Positions 9,678 through 19,169 of a stretch of DNA of 64,000 nucleotides are shown here, in pieces (within the stretch, counting starts at the first letter, position 1; the number at the start of each line of letters is the position of its first letter). A program made the position numbers and the translations under genes. A model generated the notes under the pieces. It searched no databases. It saw nothing but the letters and a program-made list of their open reading frames with translations, and was not told the DNA's origin. The stretch covers positions 113,188 to 177,187 of the forward strand of contig NZ_FNCG01000016.1 in assembly GCF_900100945.1 (NCBI RefSeq), written 5' to 3'. This stretch comes from Mucilaginibacter gossypii. Lineage in GTDB: Bacteria; Bacteroidota; Bacteroidia; Sphingobacteriales; Sphingobacteriaceae.

Positions 9678-10226
9678 TTGAAAAAGATTGTTGCCTTAAT
9701 ATTGCTCAATATTTACCTGCTTAACATTGGCGGGCAGCTGGCTTTGCACCAATACCTGGTTTATAAATCGGACCGGTTTTTTAATGAACAGGTTGGGAAA
9801 GGCTTGTATAATGTAAATGACCTTACCGAAGTCACTATCCCGGTTAACTTACCTGCTATTCATGATTGGCGAACTTTTGAAAATATATCGGGGCATATTA
9901 CATTTGGAAACGCCACCTACAATTACGTAAAAATGCGATTGACGAGGAATGCCCTTCACCTGATGTGCATTCCTAATTATAAAACTACCCGCTTTGCCGA
10001 TAGCAATGTGCTTGATGCAAAAGGAATAAAGGGTACTCCTGTTTCTCCAAAAGAGCATGTGCCCTTTGGCAAAATGGTTTTAAAGGATAATGTAAGCCTT
10101 TCATTTGTGCAATTTGAATTTTACTGCCCTGTAACACCATTGCCTGAAAACGTTGTACAACCTGTGCAATCGTTAGTAAGTTTTCATCAGGATATTCCCG
10201 AACAACCACCCAAAGCAACCTGCTGA
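9678..10226 (+). CDS. Unknown protein with one N-terminal membrane segment (182 aa)
   Basis: I do not recognise the family. Residues 1-20 (KKIVALILLNIYLLNIGG) form a hydrophobic leader or anchor, and the rest is soluble with beta-strand character. The start appears to be TTG at 9678, since no ATG gives a full leader. The length and leader resemble small Bacteroidota hypotheticals found near metal or TonB loci, but nothing in the sequence (no His/Cys motif) supports a metal role. It lies 145 bases before the FG-GAP lipoprotein gene on the same strand. Confidence 0.6.
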   Translation: MKKIVALILLNIYLLNIGGQLALHQYLVYKSDRFFNEQVGKGLYNVNDLTEVTIPVNLPAIHDWRTFENISGHITFGNATYNYVKMRLTRNALHLMCIPNYKTTRFADSNVLDAKGIKGTPVSPKEHVPFGKMVLKDNVSLSFVQFEFYCPVTPLPENVVQPVQSLVSFHQDIPEQPPKATC

Positions 10227-10371
10227 TTTTCTCCATTTAGTCTATTTACCGACCTGCATTTGTTTTAATGCCCATGGTCGTGTTGTCCGAAATTTCTATT
10301 GACAATTTAATACCACATCTATCGCGGGTAAAAGCCATGGCATTTTATCCGCGAGGGTATATAAACATCCT

Positions 10372-12615
10372 ATGATAAAGAAAAAAGTTACCGCCGCGCT
10401 TGTGCTGCTGTGCGGCTTCACCATAATAGCATCATGCCAAAACTCATCTAATGAGGAGATGGCCCAGGTGCTGAAGCAGATAAATAAAAAGAATAACACC
10501 ATTTCAAACCCGTTTAACCCCGAAATGAAGCTGGCTTATTGCGATTCGCTGCTTAACATTAAACGGCTTGCCAAAAGCCAGGAAATTTTATTTTCAAAGG
10601 CCTCGCTGTTGTTAAAGGCCGGGCAGGAGCAGCAATCTGTAAACGTTTATAAGTACTTGATGGATAATATCGACTTTATGTCGACCGATGAGATGCTGTC
10701 CGAACAGGCCATAGCTTATATGCGTTTGGGTGAACGGAGCAATTGTATGCTTAACCATACCGGCTCATCATGTATCTTCCCAATTAAAGATGATGGGGTG
10801 CACAAGATCCAAACAGGTTCAAGAAAAGCAATTGAAGTGTATAAAGCATTGTTAAAGCTTCGCCCGGATGATTATGAGTCGCGCTGGTTGATTAATATAG
10901 CCTATATGACGCTTGGCGAGTATCCTCAAAAAGTGCCTAAGAATGCCCTGATCCCGGGCCTTAATGCCGACCCGGATACTGCATCACAGGTTAAATCCTT
11001 TGTTGATGTGGCCGGTAGCCTTGGCCTTAACATCAACGGCCGGGCAGGCGGGGTCATTGTTGATGATTTTAATAACGATGGTTATCTTGATATCATGACA
11101 TCGGGCTGGGACCTGAGCGATCCGATGCATTACTTTCAAAATAACCAGGACGGCACGTTTAGTGACCGAACCGAAGCCGCCGGTTTAAAAGGGATTACCG
11201 GGGGGCTGAATATCCAGCAAACAGATTATAACAATGATGGTAAACTGGATGTTTTTGTTTTACGTGGTGCATGGCTCACCAAGGGCTTCGGCAACCAACC
11301 AAGTTCCTTATTGCGCAACAATGGCGATGGGACTTTTACTGATGTAACCGCCATAAGTGGTTTATTTATGCTTCACCCTACTCAAACCGCAACCTGGGCC
11401 GATTTTAATAACGATGGCTGGCTGGACGTGTTTGTGGGTAACGAAAATTCGGAGTCGATGTACTACGCCGATGAATCAACCTGCCAGTTATACATGAATA
11501 ACCGTAATGGCACATTCAGCAACGTAACCACGGCTGCCCATTGCGGCATCAAAGCTTTTGTAAAAGGGGTAACGTCTGCCGATTATGATAACGACGGCTT
11601 TGCCGACATATTTATCTCAACCATGGACGGGCGCAAATACCTGCTTAGAAATAAAGGCAAAACCGAAGCCGGGGTTGATTTTGAAGATGTGACCGTGCAA
11701 TCGGGCCTTGACCAGATCAAGCAACGGACTTTTACTACCTGGTTTTATGATTATAATAATGATGGCTGGCCCGATTTAATGGTTGCCAACTATCACTTTG
11801 ATCGTACTTTGGGGTATTACAGTGCCGCTGCTGCCCTGGGCAAAGCCATGCCGGAAGCCGGCAACATCTATCTATACAAAAACAATCATAACGGCACTTT
11901 TACTAACGTAACCAAAGAAGCAGGCTTGGATAAGGTAGTTTACAGCATGGGCGCTAACTTTGGCGATATTGATAATGATGGCTATCCTGATATGTATTTT
12001 GGTACAGGGAACCCCGATTTCAAATCGCTGGTGCCTAACAAATTTTTCAGGAACATCGGCGGGAAAAGATTTGCCGATATTACTTCGTCATCACGTATGG
12101 GTAATTTGCAAAAAGGCCATGGTGTTGCATTTGCCGATTTGCGGAACAACGGCCACCAGGATATTTTTGCTCAAATGGGCGGGGCTTATATTGGTGACTC
12201 ATATACCAGTTCACTATACATGAACCCCGGTGTAAGTAATAATAACTGGATTAGCCTGAAATTGAACGGCATAAAAGCCAATAATGCAGCCATTGGGAGC
12301 CATATTAAACTCACTTTTACCGAAAATGGGGTTAAACGTTCTGTTTATAAAGATGTTAACTCGGGCGGGAGCTTTGGGTCATCGCCATTGCAGCAGGAGA
12401 TAGGCGTTGGCCAGGCCAGGATAATTGATGAAATTGAGATCAAGTGGGCAGGAAGCGGCGCTGTGCAGCACTTTAAAAATGTTGCCCCTAACCAGTTTTT
12501 AAACATTACCGAGGGTAATGCACAATACAAAACCCTCCAATTAACAAAATTGATTTTCCGCAGTAAAAACATGCCGGGTTGTATGCCGATGCAAATGGCA
12601 GCCAAAACAAATTAA
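10372..12615 (+). CDS. FG-GAP/VCBS-repeat lipoprotein with ASPIC/UnbV C-terminal domain
   Basis: A 747-residue CRTAC1-like protein. The N-terminus is a lipoprotein signal with lipobox IASC (Cys at about residue 22), so it is probably anchored in the outer membrane. Residues 30-190 are TPR-like. From 220 to 600 there are seven beta-propeller repeats with calcium-binding loops, such as DFNNDGYLDIM, DYNNDGKLDVF, DFNNDGWLDVF, DYDNDGFADIF, DYNNDGWPDLM and DIDNDGYPDMY. The last (DLRNNGHQDIF) is degraded. About 630-715 is the UnbV/ASPIC domain (GSHIKLTF). These proteins often pair with SusCD systems, but none is adjacent here. Confidence 0.85.
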   Translation: MIKKKVTAALVLLCGFTIIASCQNSSNEEMAQVLKQINKKNNTISNPFNPEMKLAYCDSLLNIKRLAKSQEILFSKASLLLKAGQEQQSVNVYKYLMDNIDFMSTDEMLSEQAIAYMRLGERSNCMLNHTGSSCIFPIKDDGVHKIQTGSRKAIEVYKALLKLRPDDYESRWLINIAYMTLGEYPQKVPKNALIPGLNADPDTASQVKSFVDVAGSLGLNINGRAGGVIVDDFNNDGYLDIMTSGWDLSDPMHYFQNNQDGTFSDRTEAAGLKGITGGLNIQQTDYNNDGKLDVFVLRGAWLTKGFGNQPSSLLRNNGDGTFTDVTAISGLFMLHPTQTATWADFNNDGWLDVFVGNENSESMYYADESTCQLYMNNRNGTFSNVTTAAHCGIKAFVKGVTSADYDNDGFADIFISTMDGRKYLLRNKGKTEAGVDFEDVTVQSGLDQIKQRTFTTWFYDYNNDGWPDLMVANYHFDRTLGYYSAAAALGKAMPEAGNIYLYKNNHNGTFTNVTKEAGLDKVVYSMGANFGDIDNDGYPDMYFGTGNPDFKSLVPNKFFRNIGGKRFADITSSSRMGNLQKGHGVAFADLRNNGHQDIFAQMGGAYIGDSYTSSLYMNPGVSNNNWISLKLNGIKANNAAIGSHIKLTFTENGVKRSVYKDVNSGGSFGSSPLQQEIGVGQARIIDEIEIKWAGSGAVQHFKNVAPNQFLNITEGNAQYKTLQLTKLIFRSKNMPGCMPMQMAAKTN

Positions 12616-12704
12616 ATTATGTTTCTGTAATAGAAAATATTAGCTCTGGTTTTATACCAAAATAGTTACATTTATATCAACAACAATTAAAATAAATCTT
12701 AACC

Positions 12705-13085
12705 ATGAGAAAACTCTTATTACTATGCTGCATGTTCATTGGATTGGCTGTAGCAGGCAACGCGCAAACCAAGCCCGGTGCCAAACCTGTTGAAAAATCA
12801 AAAGACCTGCAAAAGCAATTAAAGCTCACTGATAAACAAACCGAAAAAATTGCGGTGATATACCAGGAATCATCCGATAAGTTTGAAAAGATCAAAGCCG
12901 CTGATAAAGGTGATAATACGAAAATGATGGTTGATATTAAGCCATTACGGGAAGCTACCATCTCAAAGATCAAAGCTGTTTTAACTAAAGAACAGACAGT
13001 AAAATATGATAAACTTTTAAAAGGTACCAAAGCAGCAGCCGGCAGTGGCTGGGGTGATGGCTGGAGCGCTACAAGCGGTCAATAA
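12705..13085 (+). CDS. Small exported helical protein (Spy/DUF4890-like)
   Basis: A 126-residue protein with a clear signal peptide (RKLLLLCCMFIGLAVAGNAQ), then a charged helical body. The motif LKLTDKQTEKIAVIYQES and the later LTKEQTVKYDKLL resemble the paired LTxxQ-type helices of small periplasmic chaperone-like proteins in Bacteroidota. The C-terminus is Gly/Trp/Ser-rich. A role in periplasmic stress binding is an inference from that pattern. It ends at a strong terminator shared with the convergent gene pair. Confidence 0.6.
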   Translation: MRKLLLLCCMFIGLAVAGNAQTKPGAKPVEKSKDLQKQLKLTDKQTEKIAVIYQESSDKFEKIKAADKGDNTKMMVDIKPLREATISKIKAVLTKEQTVKYDKLLKGTKAAAGSGWGDGWSATSGQ

Positions 13086-13108
13086 CCAGTTTCAGTAGTA
13101 ACAAAATA

Positions 13109-13148
13109 ACAGGCCGCTTTTCTTGTGATTAGAGCGGCCTGTTTATTT
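13109..13148. terminator. Bidirectional terminator between convergent genes
   Basis: A perfect 10-bp stem, acaggccgct (13109-13118) and agcggcctgt (13133-13142), with T-rich sequence after it on the plus strand and A-rich sequence before it. It sits between the exported helical protein and the membrane-anchored pair. Confidence 0.8.
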
Positions 13149-13198
13149 ATAAAATTTGTTTAACCGGCAGATAGTTCATATCGTACCTTAACTGATTC

Positions 13199-14005
13199 CT
13201 AATCCAGGATCTCTATAGGCCGGTTAAGTACTTCTTGCAGCGGGATCTTTTGAATACGCTTATCTTTTTTGATATAATTTAAACTAACCGGGAGAAGTAT
13301 TGGCCCGGCGGTAACCGACCATCCCGGCGGATCGCCGCCTTCTGTTAGTCTTAAAAAACCGTTGCTGATGTAAAGGGGCATGAGTAAGGCCTCTCCGGTA
13401 TCCATCGGGCCAAGATCTATTTGCAGTGAATTAGAATGGAAAGATTTAGCTGCACGTTCCGGATCTGTAAATTTATTAATATCGGTAGGGTCAAACATTT
13501 CACTTACTTCATCAAGCTTTAAACGGTTGATGTCGAGCTTTACAGATTCTGCTTTGCCTTTTCCAACTTGTTTAATAATTAAGCAGGCTACTGCCGTACC
13601 CATTGGCTTCAGCTTTTTTTGCCTGTATAAAGTTGTAAACTGCTCCAGGTAGGTAGAAGAAATTCCATAGTCGGGGTGATAGCTTCCTGCAGTAATGAGA
13701 TCATCTATTTCGTTCTTCATTACCGGGTAAACCAAAGGGCTATGATCTTTTTGGCCGGCAGCTATTTTCATCTTGTTGTATGAGGCTATGCTCATTTCGC
13801 CATAACCAATTTCAAATTTCGCGTTAGCGGTGTCCAGCTGTTTGGCAAGGCTGTCCAATTGTTGCCTTTTTATAGTATAGCGTTTTTGCCGGGCAATATA
13901 AAAATACAGGTTGCCAATGATCAAAATACAGCCAGCCACTATCAGGATAAGGGCGAGGCTGTTTTTAGGTTGTTTGACCGGTATTGGGTTTTCGTTATTT
14001 TCCAT
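13199..14005 (-). CDS. Membrane-anchored unknown protein, paralogue A (268 aa)
   Basis: I do not recognise the family. Residues 16-36 (LALILIVAGCILIIGNLYFY) form one membrane span after a polar N-terminus, then a short coiled region, then a soluble domain with CLIIKQVGKGKAESVKLDI and TGEALLMPLYIS. These blocks align with the gene at 14033 (CLMIQNKGKGDASDIELDM; TGQGILIPLFVT), which shows the two to be tandem paralogues. Both also carry a matching block of type K-N-E-I-D-D-L-I in one and T-N-E-I-S-D-K-N in the other. The 27-base gap suggests one transcript, with this gene second. Confidence 0.65.
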   Translation of the reverse strand: MENNENPIPVKQPKNSLALILIVAGCILIIGNLYFYIARQKRYTIKRQQLDSLAKQLDTANAKFEIGYGEMSIASYNKMKIAAGQKDHSPLVYPVMKNEIDDLITAGSYHPDYGISSTYLEQFTTLYRQKKLKPMGTAVACLIIKQVGKGKAESVKLDINRLKLDEVSEMFDPTDINKFTDPERAAKSFHSNSLQIDLGPMDTGEALLMPLYISNGFLRLTEGGDPPGWSVTAGPILLPVSLNYIKKDKRIQKIPLQEVLNRPIEILD

Positions 14006-14032
14006 TCTTATGAATATCTGATCATTGTCGAA

Positions 14033-14779
14033 CTATCCGCGCCCCTGTACACCTTCGGCCAGCCTCACCGGGCTCAGCATTTTTCGTATTGTTAATGATT
14101 TCCGGGCGGTATCTGCCGGTTCTGTATAGCGGATATTATCCGGCAGAAAAATTGTTTTCGATTCAATTTTCCATTGTCTGTTTTTATTAACAGGGTTTGG
14201 TTTATCATAGGTCACGAATAAGGGGATTAAAATTCCTTGCCCGGTTGAAAGCCTTGAAGGTAGTTTTATAATTTGTTTCATAGCGTTGCCTTTGGCCCTG
14301 ATCTGGCTGTCATAATCATTTTTGCTTTGAGGGTCTTCAGTTACGGTAAGCGGCTGGTTAATATTGAGCTTGCTCATGTCAAGCTCAATGTCTGATGCAT
14401 CGCCTTTGCCTTTGTTCTGGATCATCAGGCAGGTGATAAACAGGTCATAATTGTTAGCTGTGGTGTCGTTAAAAAGCTGATCGGTTTTCTGCAGGTTTTT
14501 ATCCGAAATTTCATTGGTGAGTATGGGGTAATCAAGATAAAAGGCATCCTTTTTCCGCACAGCACTATCACCCCCCGCCAGGGCATAAATATCATTGACC
14601 ATGCTGATATAGGAAATTTCCAGGCTGGCCTTCAGATCAAGGTTAACCGGCGGTGGTGGGTCTCTCTTAATCAAATTATACCCGGTAGTTAGTAAACCTA
14701 AAATAACAGTGATAACGCCCAGTTTCAATTGCAGGCTTTTCCATATGCTGTCTTTATCGGCTGTTTTCTTTTTGGCCAT
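14033..14779 (-). CDS. Membrane-anchored unknown protein, paralogue B (248 aa)
   Basis: First gene of a two-gene minus-strand unit and paralogue of the gene at 13199. A short basic N-terminus (MAKKKTADKD) precedes one membrane span (about residues 17-33), then a linker with PPPPVNLD and a soluble domain of about 180 residues. The conserved blocks are CLMIQNKGKGDASDIELDM and LSTGQGILIPLFV. The topology suggests a cytoplasmic N-terminus with the domain outside. No enzymatic motif is visible, and the beta-rich domain would fit a binding or scaffold role, which is a guess. Confidence 0.65.
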   Translation of the reverse strand: MAKKKTADKDSIWKSLQLKLGVITVILGLLTTGYNLIKRDPPPPVNLDLKASLEISYISMVNDIYALAGGDSAVRKKDAFYLDYPILTNEISDKNLQKTDQLFNDTTANNYDLFITCLMIQNKGKGDASDIELDMSKLNINQPLTVTEDPQSKNDYDSQIRAKGNAMKQIIKLPSRLSTGQGILIPLFVTYDKPNPVNKNRQWKIESKTIFLPDNIRYTEPADTARKSLTIRKMLSPVRLAEGVQGRG

Positions 14780-14950
14780 GCTTCCCGGTTATTGATAGGG
14801 TTAGGAATGTCATGTATTTTTATTTACATGGTTGTTTCACAGGTGCTTGTAATATAAAATTAAGAATAATAATTAACAGCACAGATATTTTATGTCGTAT
14901 TTCTTTTTCTTTAGTTAAACTCCTATCTTCACCTAAACTTAAATACTGTC

Positions 14951-15664
14951 ATGAATAAAATTTTAATAACAAAGTTGTCTTTTGTTGCGATACTTCTGTT
15001 TTTCACCCCGGCCGTGCTATTGGCCAGCAAACATAACAAAATGACAAGAAATATAGACATCGCTGGTCTCATTGTTGATTCAAAAACCTTATTACCAATT
15101 GAAGCAGCTGGTATTTACGGGGCCGATGAAAAACTGCTTGGCAAAACGGATGTAAGGGGCTATTTTAAGATCTCACTTGGTTTTATGGCCGATGGGGAAA
15201 TGAGGTTTAAGTTAAAGATTATTAAAAAAGGCTATAATAACATTATGCAAAGTGAGCATTGGGGCAATTTGCCGGGAGATACAAAAGCGCTGATGTATTT
15301 TGGGTTAGATAAAGGATCAGGATCAAACTCTTTTTCAAAAATGGTAAACAAGGCGATTGGCGATCTGGATTATCACAGTACGCTGGAACATTTTGATCAG
15401 ATAAAAATCGCCCGAACATTTGATAATAAACTATCTGCAGCAAAAGCTGGCAATCAGGATGTGTTGGTTAAGGTTGATAATAAGTTTTATATGGTGGATG
15501 AAACAGGATGGATCGCGATATCTTCCGATAAGGACTCGATATCGATAAATAAAAAACAATTGGTAATTGCAGATCAATTAAACGGCACGATCAAAAGAAA
15601 AGATATTAAATGGATGACACCGCTCAATGCTAAAAATACTAAGTTCGCTGTTTATACTAGGTAA
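14951..15664 (+). CDS. Exported protein with CarboxypepD-regulatory-like domain
   Basis: A 237-residue protein. The signal peptide ends near residue 26 (ITKLSFVAILLFFTPAVLLA). Residues 37-100 are a carboxypeptidase-regulatory-like beta-sandwich (IAGLIVDSKTLLPIEAAGIY, then GKTDVRGYFKISL). The remaining 130 residues are of unknown fold. The domain alone does not give a function, though it often serves as an adhesion or folding module in exported Bacteroidota proteins. The gene is divergent from the paralogue pair, with a 171-base AT-rich spacer that must hold both promoters. Confidence 0.65.
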   Translation: MNKILITKLSFVAILLFFTPAVLLASKHNKMTRNIDIAGLIVDSKTLLPIEAAGIYGADEKLLGKTDVRGYFKISLGFMADGEMRFKLKIIKKGYNNIMQSEHWGNLPGDTKALMYFGLDKGSGSNSFSKMVNKAIGDLDYHSTLEHFDQIKIARTFDNKLSAAKAGNQDVLVKVDNKFYMVDETGWIAISSDKDSISINKKQLVIADQLNGTIKRKDIKWMTPLNAKNTKFAVYTR

Positions 15665-15695
15665 GCTATACAGAACTATCGTAGTCGATTTAACG

Positions 15696-15729
15696 AAACG
15701 GCCTTCGTGATTAACATAGAGGCCGTTTT
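15696..15729. terminator. Bidirectional terminator between convergent genes
   Basis: A stem aaacggcct (15696-15704) and aggccgttt (15720-15728) with a 15-nt loop. It overlaps the stop codon of the minus-strand outer-membrane protein gene and closes the plus-strand gene. Confidence 0.7.
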
Positions 15730-17074
15730 AAAATGCTTCATTCAAGCCCAAAAAGAACCCCTTTGAACCATACCGACCAAAGGCATAGTCAAGACAAAGA
15801 TTGGTACGGGTTGCTTTATTAAATAGTACCCGCAAACCGCCGCCATAACCCGGTTGCCATACCTGGAATATTTTGGTGCCCGATTCATCATTGGTTGTTT
15901 GCAGGTTGGCGAATGCCACGCCGCTTACAAATTTATTCCGCAGTATTGGGAAACGGTATTCTACTTCCGAGTAGTTGTATTGCGTACCCTTAAAATATTG
16001 TACTACATAACCCCTGCCGCTCCGGAAGCCCGGATCTTTGCCGGTGCCTGGCAGCTCGAGATAGGGGATGTTACCGCTGATAAGGTATGAGCCCCAGTTC
16101 CAGAAAGCAACAACATGTTCGGGGTTAGTTTCTGACAGGCTGAAATACTTTCTGAAATCGGTAGTGAACTGTACCGCATTTTTGGAGCTCCCCATCCAGC
16201 TTTGATTAATGCGGAAGCCGGCATCGACGTAAATCCCTCTGTAGGCCCGGTTTTGATTGTCGCGGGTGGTGTATTGCAGGTTAAAAAGCAAGCCGTTAGC
16301 AGCATAATGGTCGCGGGCAAATCCATGACGGTCGCTATAGATATTGTATGGGGTAAGATCAGTTGTTGATTTGGTATCCTCAATTTTTCGCCTGATATCA
16401 AAGGAAGCGCCCGCACCTAAAAATAACCCCTTATCAATTTCTTTGTATACCTTCTCGCGGATATTATAAAATTGCGAATGCAGCGCCCTGCCTTTACGCC
16501 CGGGGTTGGCCAGCACCTGGTCGGCTTCGCTGCCGCTTGATGCCTGGCCAATTCCCAAACCATAATCGGGCGATACCGTTTTGGCTGCAACCAAACTGCC
16601 CTGAAAATTCCATTTATTACCCGGTGCATATATGTTATGGTTGATATAAAAATAGATGATCCCCTTGGTGGTAATAGATGCCGATGTGGCAGCAACCGAT
16701 AACAGGGTATTAGGATCGTTTCCTAATTTTTTACCTGCTACAGCCTTGATGCCAATTTGCGACCCGATGGTTGGATTAGATGCCACGTTGGGTATGATGG
16801 TAATTCCCGATGACTTTTTATTGGCGGCTGCAGCCGGTCGGCCGGGATGAAGTATGTTACGCACCAGGTCGCCAAAGTCATATTGTTTATATAAAGTATC
16901 AGTCGGTTTGGCCGCTTGTACTACTTTTTCTTTAATGCGCAATGAATCGGCTTTTACCGAATCGGCAGGTACAGGTACCTGGCCGAAAGCATGTACCGAT
17001 ATGCCTGTAAATAGTATGAATAAAACTGTTTTTAAAAGCAGGGCAGAGATTTTATGTGGTGGTTTGTGATGCAC
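15728..17074 (-). CDS. Outer-membrane D15/BamA-like surface-antigen protein
   Basis: A 448-residue protein with a signal peptide (to about residue 31, VHAFGQ). A disordered Ala/Lys linker follows, then a beta-barrel of about 370 residues (GITIIPNVASNPTIGSQIGI, repeated aromatic strands, FKGTQYNYSEVEYRFPI). It ends in Phe (LGLNEAF), the usual C-terminal signal for BAM recognition. The block YSEVEYRFPIL is typical of the Omp85/bacterial surface-antigen barrel. It lacks POTRA repeats, so it is an Omp85-type barrel without a classical assembly role. It is the only gene of its transcript. Confidence 0.75.
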   Translation of the reverse strand: MHHKPPHKISALLLKTVLFILFTGISVHAFGQVPVPADSVKADSLRIKEKVVQAAKPTDTLYKQYDFGDLVRNILHPGRPAAAANKKSSGITIIPNVASNPTIGSQIGIKAVAGKKLGNDPNTLLSVAATSASITTKGIIYFYINHNIYAPGNKWNFQGSLVAAKTVSPDYGLGIGQASSGSEADQVLANPGRKGRALHSQFYNIREKVYKEIDKGLFLGAGASFDIRRKIEDTKSTTDLTPYNIYSDRHGFARDHYAANGLLFNLQYTTRDNQNRAYRGIYVDAGFRINQSWMGSSKNAVQFTTDFRKYFSLSETNPEHVVAFWNWGSYLISGNIPYLELPGTGKDPGFRSGRGYVVQYFKGTQYNYSEVEYRFPILRNKFVSGVAFANLQTTNDESGTKIFQVWQPGYGGGLRVLFNKATRTNLCLDYAFGRYGSKGFFLGLNEAF

Positions 17075-17313
17075 GCTAACGGATATAAATATTAAAAATT
17101 CAATTTACTGACTGTTTAATTGTGATAGGTGTTAGCTCATTTCTAAACCCCGAAATGTGCATAATGTTTGAACTTCAAATTTGTACGGGTGCTAAGGCGA
17201 CGGATTTAGTTGCATTATTTTTTGTTTCGCTTAAATATTGCTACCTTAATATTCTCTTGTTATAAACCACAGAAAGTCGGCTTCGTCCTGCTAAAACTTA
17301 ACCAATTATAATC

Positions 17314-19047
17314 ATGAACGTACCTTACATTCGTTTTGTGGCCCTCATTGTTTTTATGTTTGTCGCCTTTTCAGGGGCTGCGCAAATCAATCAAGGCAGA
17401 GCAGACACTATTGATCGCAAATGGTGGAAGGAAGCCGTAGTTTACCAGGTTTATCCCCGAAGCTTTAAGGACAACGATGGAGACGGTATTGGTGACCTGA
17501 AAGACATTATCTCCAAACTTGATTATATCAAAAGCCTCGGTGTTGATGTTGTTTGGCTTAACCCAATTTACAGCTCGCCTAATGACGATAATGGCTATGA
17601 TGTAAGCGATTACCGCAACATCATGAAGGATTTTGGAACCATGGATGATTTTGATGCTTTGCTGAAAGGCATGCATTCCCGCGGTATAAAACTGGTGATG
17701 GATCTGGTAGTAAATCATAGCAGCGATGAACACGAATGGTTTAAGCAAAGCAGGAGCTCGCGCAACAATCCGTACCGGGAATATTATCACTGGTGGAACG
17801 CCGAAAAGGGCAAACCCGCTTATCGCTACAGTTTATTTGACGTAAATCATGATGCCTGGCGTTATGATTCGCTTACCAATGCCTATTACCTGCATTATTT
17901 TTCGCGCAAGCAGCCCGACCTTAACTGGGAAAATCCAAAACTCAGGAATGAAGTATACGGCATAATGAAGTTTTGGGCTGATAAGGGGATTGACGGCTTC
18001 AGGCTGGATGCTTTCCAGTTTGCCGCGAAGGATACCACATTCCCGGCCTTTCCGAAAGGGTTTGAAAAAAACTTTACCCAATATTACGGCGTACAGGGCA
18101 ATTTGCACGGATACCTGCAGGAAATGAACAGAGAAGTGCTCAGTAAATATAACGTAATGAGTGTGGCCGAAGGTGCCGGTAACACATTTGAAGATGGGCA
18201 CAATTTAGTTGATGCCGACAGGAATGAATTGAACATGGCTTACGCTTTTGAAGCAGTGGATATTGCCAAACCGGAAGGCTATAGTTTAACTCATTTAAAG
18301 CAGGTATTCACCAAATGGGACAGTGCATTTGCAGCAAAGGGCTGGCTATCTATATTTCTGGCTAATCATGACCAGGCCCGGCTGGTAAGCAGGTTCGGTA
18401 ATGATAGCCCTGAGTTCAGGGCTGTATCATCAAAGATGCTCACTACATTTTTGATGACCATGCGCGGTACGCCATACTATTATAATGGCGACGAACTGGG
18501 CATGACCAATGCCGGTTTCAGCACAATTGATGACTATCGTGACGTGCAAACCTTGAATGAATATCAGCGGCAAAAAAATATTGGTGCCGATTTGCCTACA
18601 TATTTAAAACGAATAGCCTTTGAAAGCCGTGATAACGGGCGCACTCCATTTCAATGGAACAGCACGGCCAATGCCGGTTTTACAACGGGTATACCCTGGA
18701 TAAAGGTAAATCCCAATTATAAAAGCATCAACGCTGCTGCGCAGGAAAAAGATGCCAATAGCACGTTGAATTATTTCAGGCGGATAGTAAAGCTGCGGAA
18801 GGATAACCCGGTACTGGTATACGGAAAATATACATTGCTCGATGCACAAAACCCCGGTACTTATGCTTACACCCGGGAGTTGAACGGCAGGAGGCTGCTG
18901 GTACTCCTGAATTTTACAAGTAAAACAGCTCCGGCTCAAACAGGTATGGATTTGGGCAATGCAACGGTTTTAATCGGCAATTATCAAAAGCCGTCAAAAA
19001 GTGGTACACTTATGCCGTATGAGGCGGTGGTTTATGAGGTGAAGTAG
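17314..19047 (+). CDS. Exported GH13 alpha-glucosidase/oligo-1,6-glucosidase-like enzyme
   Basis: A 577-residue glycoside hydrolase family 13 enzyme. The signal peptide ends near residue 24 (FSGAAQ). Conserved regions are visible in order: KEAVVYQVYPRSFKDNDGDG, the DLVVNHSSDEHEWF block, GFRLDAFQF with nucleophile D232, VAEGAG with acid/base E286, and LANHDQARLVSRFG with transition-state D353. The C-terminal beta domain ends YEAVVYEVK. It resembles alpha-1,4/1,6-glucosidases acting on short malto- or isomalto-oligosaccharides, probably in the periplasm. No SusCD genes are adjacent. Confidence 0.87.
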   Translation: MNVPYIRFVALIVFMFVAFSGAAQINQGRADTIDRKWWKEAVVYQVYPRSFKDNDGDGIGDLKDIISKLDYIKSLGVDVVWLNPIYSSPNDDNGYDVSDYRNIMKDFGTMDDFDALLKGMHSRGIKLVMDLVVNHSSDEHEWFKQSRSSRNNPYREYYHWWNAEKGKPAYRYSLFDVNHDAWRYDSLTNAYYLHYFSRKQPDLNWENPKLRNEVYGIMKFWADKGIDGFRLDAFQFAAKDTTFPAFPKGFEKNFTQYYGVQGNLHGYLQEMNREVLSKYNVMSVAEGAGNTFEDGHNLVDADRNELNMAYAFEAVDIAKPEGYSLTHLKQVFTKWDSAFAAKGWLSIFLANHDQARLVSRFGNDSPEFRAVSSKMLTTFLMTMRGTPYYYNGDELGMTNAGFSTIDDYRDVQTLNEYQRQKNIGADLPTYLKRIAFESRDNGRTPFQWNSTANAGFTTGIPWIKVNPNYKSINAAAQEKDANSTLNYFRRIVKLRKDNPVLVYGKYTLLDAQNPGTYAYTRELNGRRLLVLLNFTSKTAPAQTGMDLGNATVLIGNYQKPSKSGTLMPYEAVVYEVK

Positions 19048-19056
19048 GAGGGGTTT

Positions 19057-19161
19057 AATGTAGAGACGCATAATTGCGTCTCCTAATGTACAGAGTCTCA
19101 TTTAATTGAAAATTGCATGCGTGACCTGCCTGCGAGAGACGCAATTATGCGTCTCTACATT
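19057..19161. repeat. 105-bp element with perfect 26-bp terminal inverted repeats
   Basis: Bases 19057-19082 and 19136-19161 are exact reverse complements. Each arm is itself nearly palindromic (gagacgcataattgcgtctc). The element fills the gap between two convergent genes, the GH13 and the GH35-like enzyme. It has no ORF, so it is either a MITE-like non-autonomous element or a dispersed intergenic repeat that can also act as a terminator. Confidence 0.75.
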
Positions 19162-19169
19162 TATTAATC

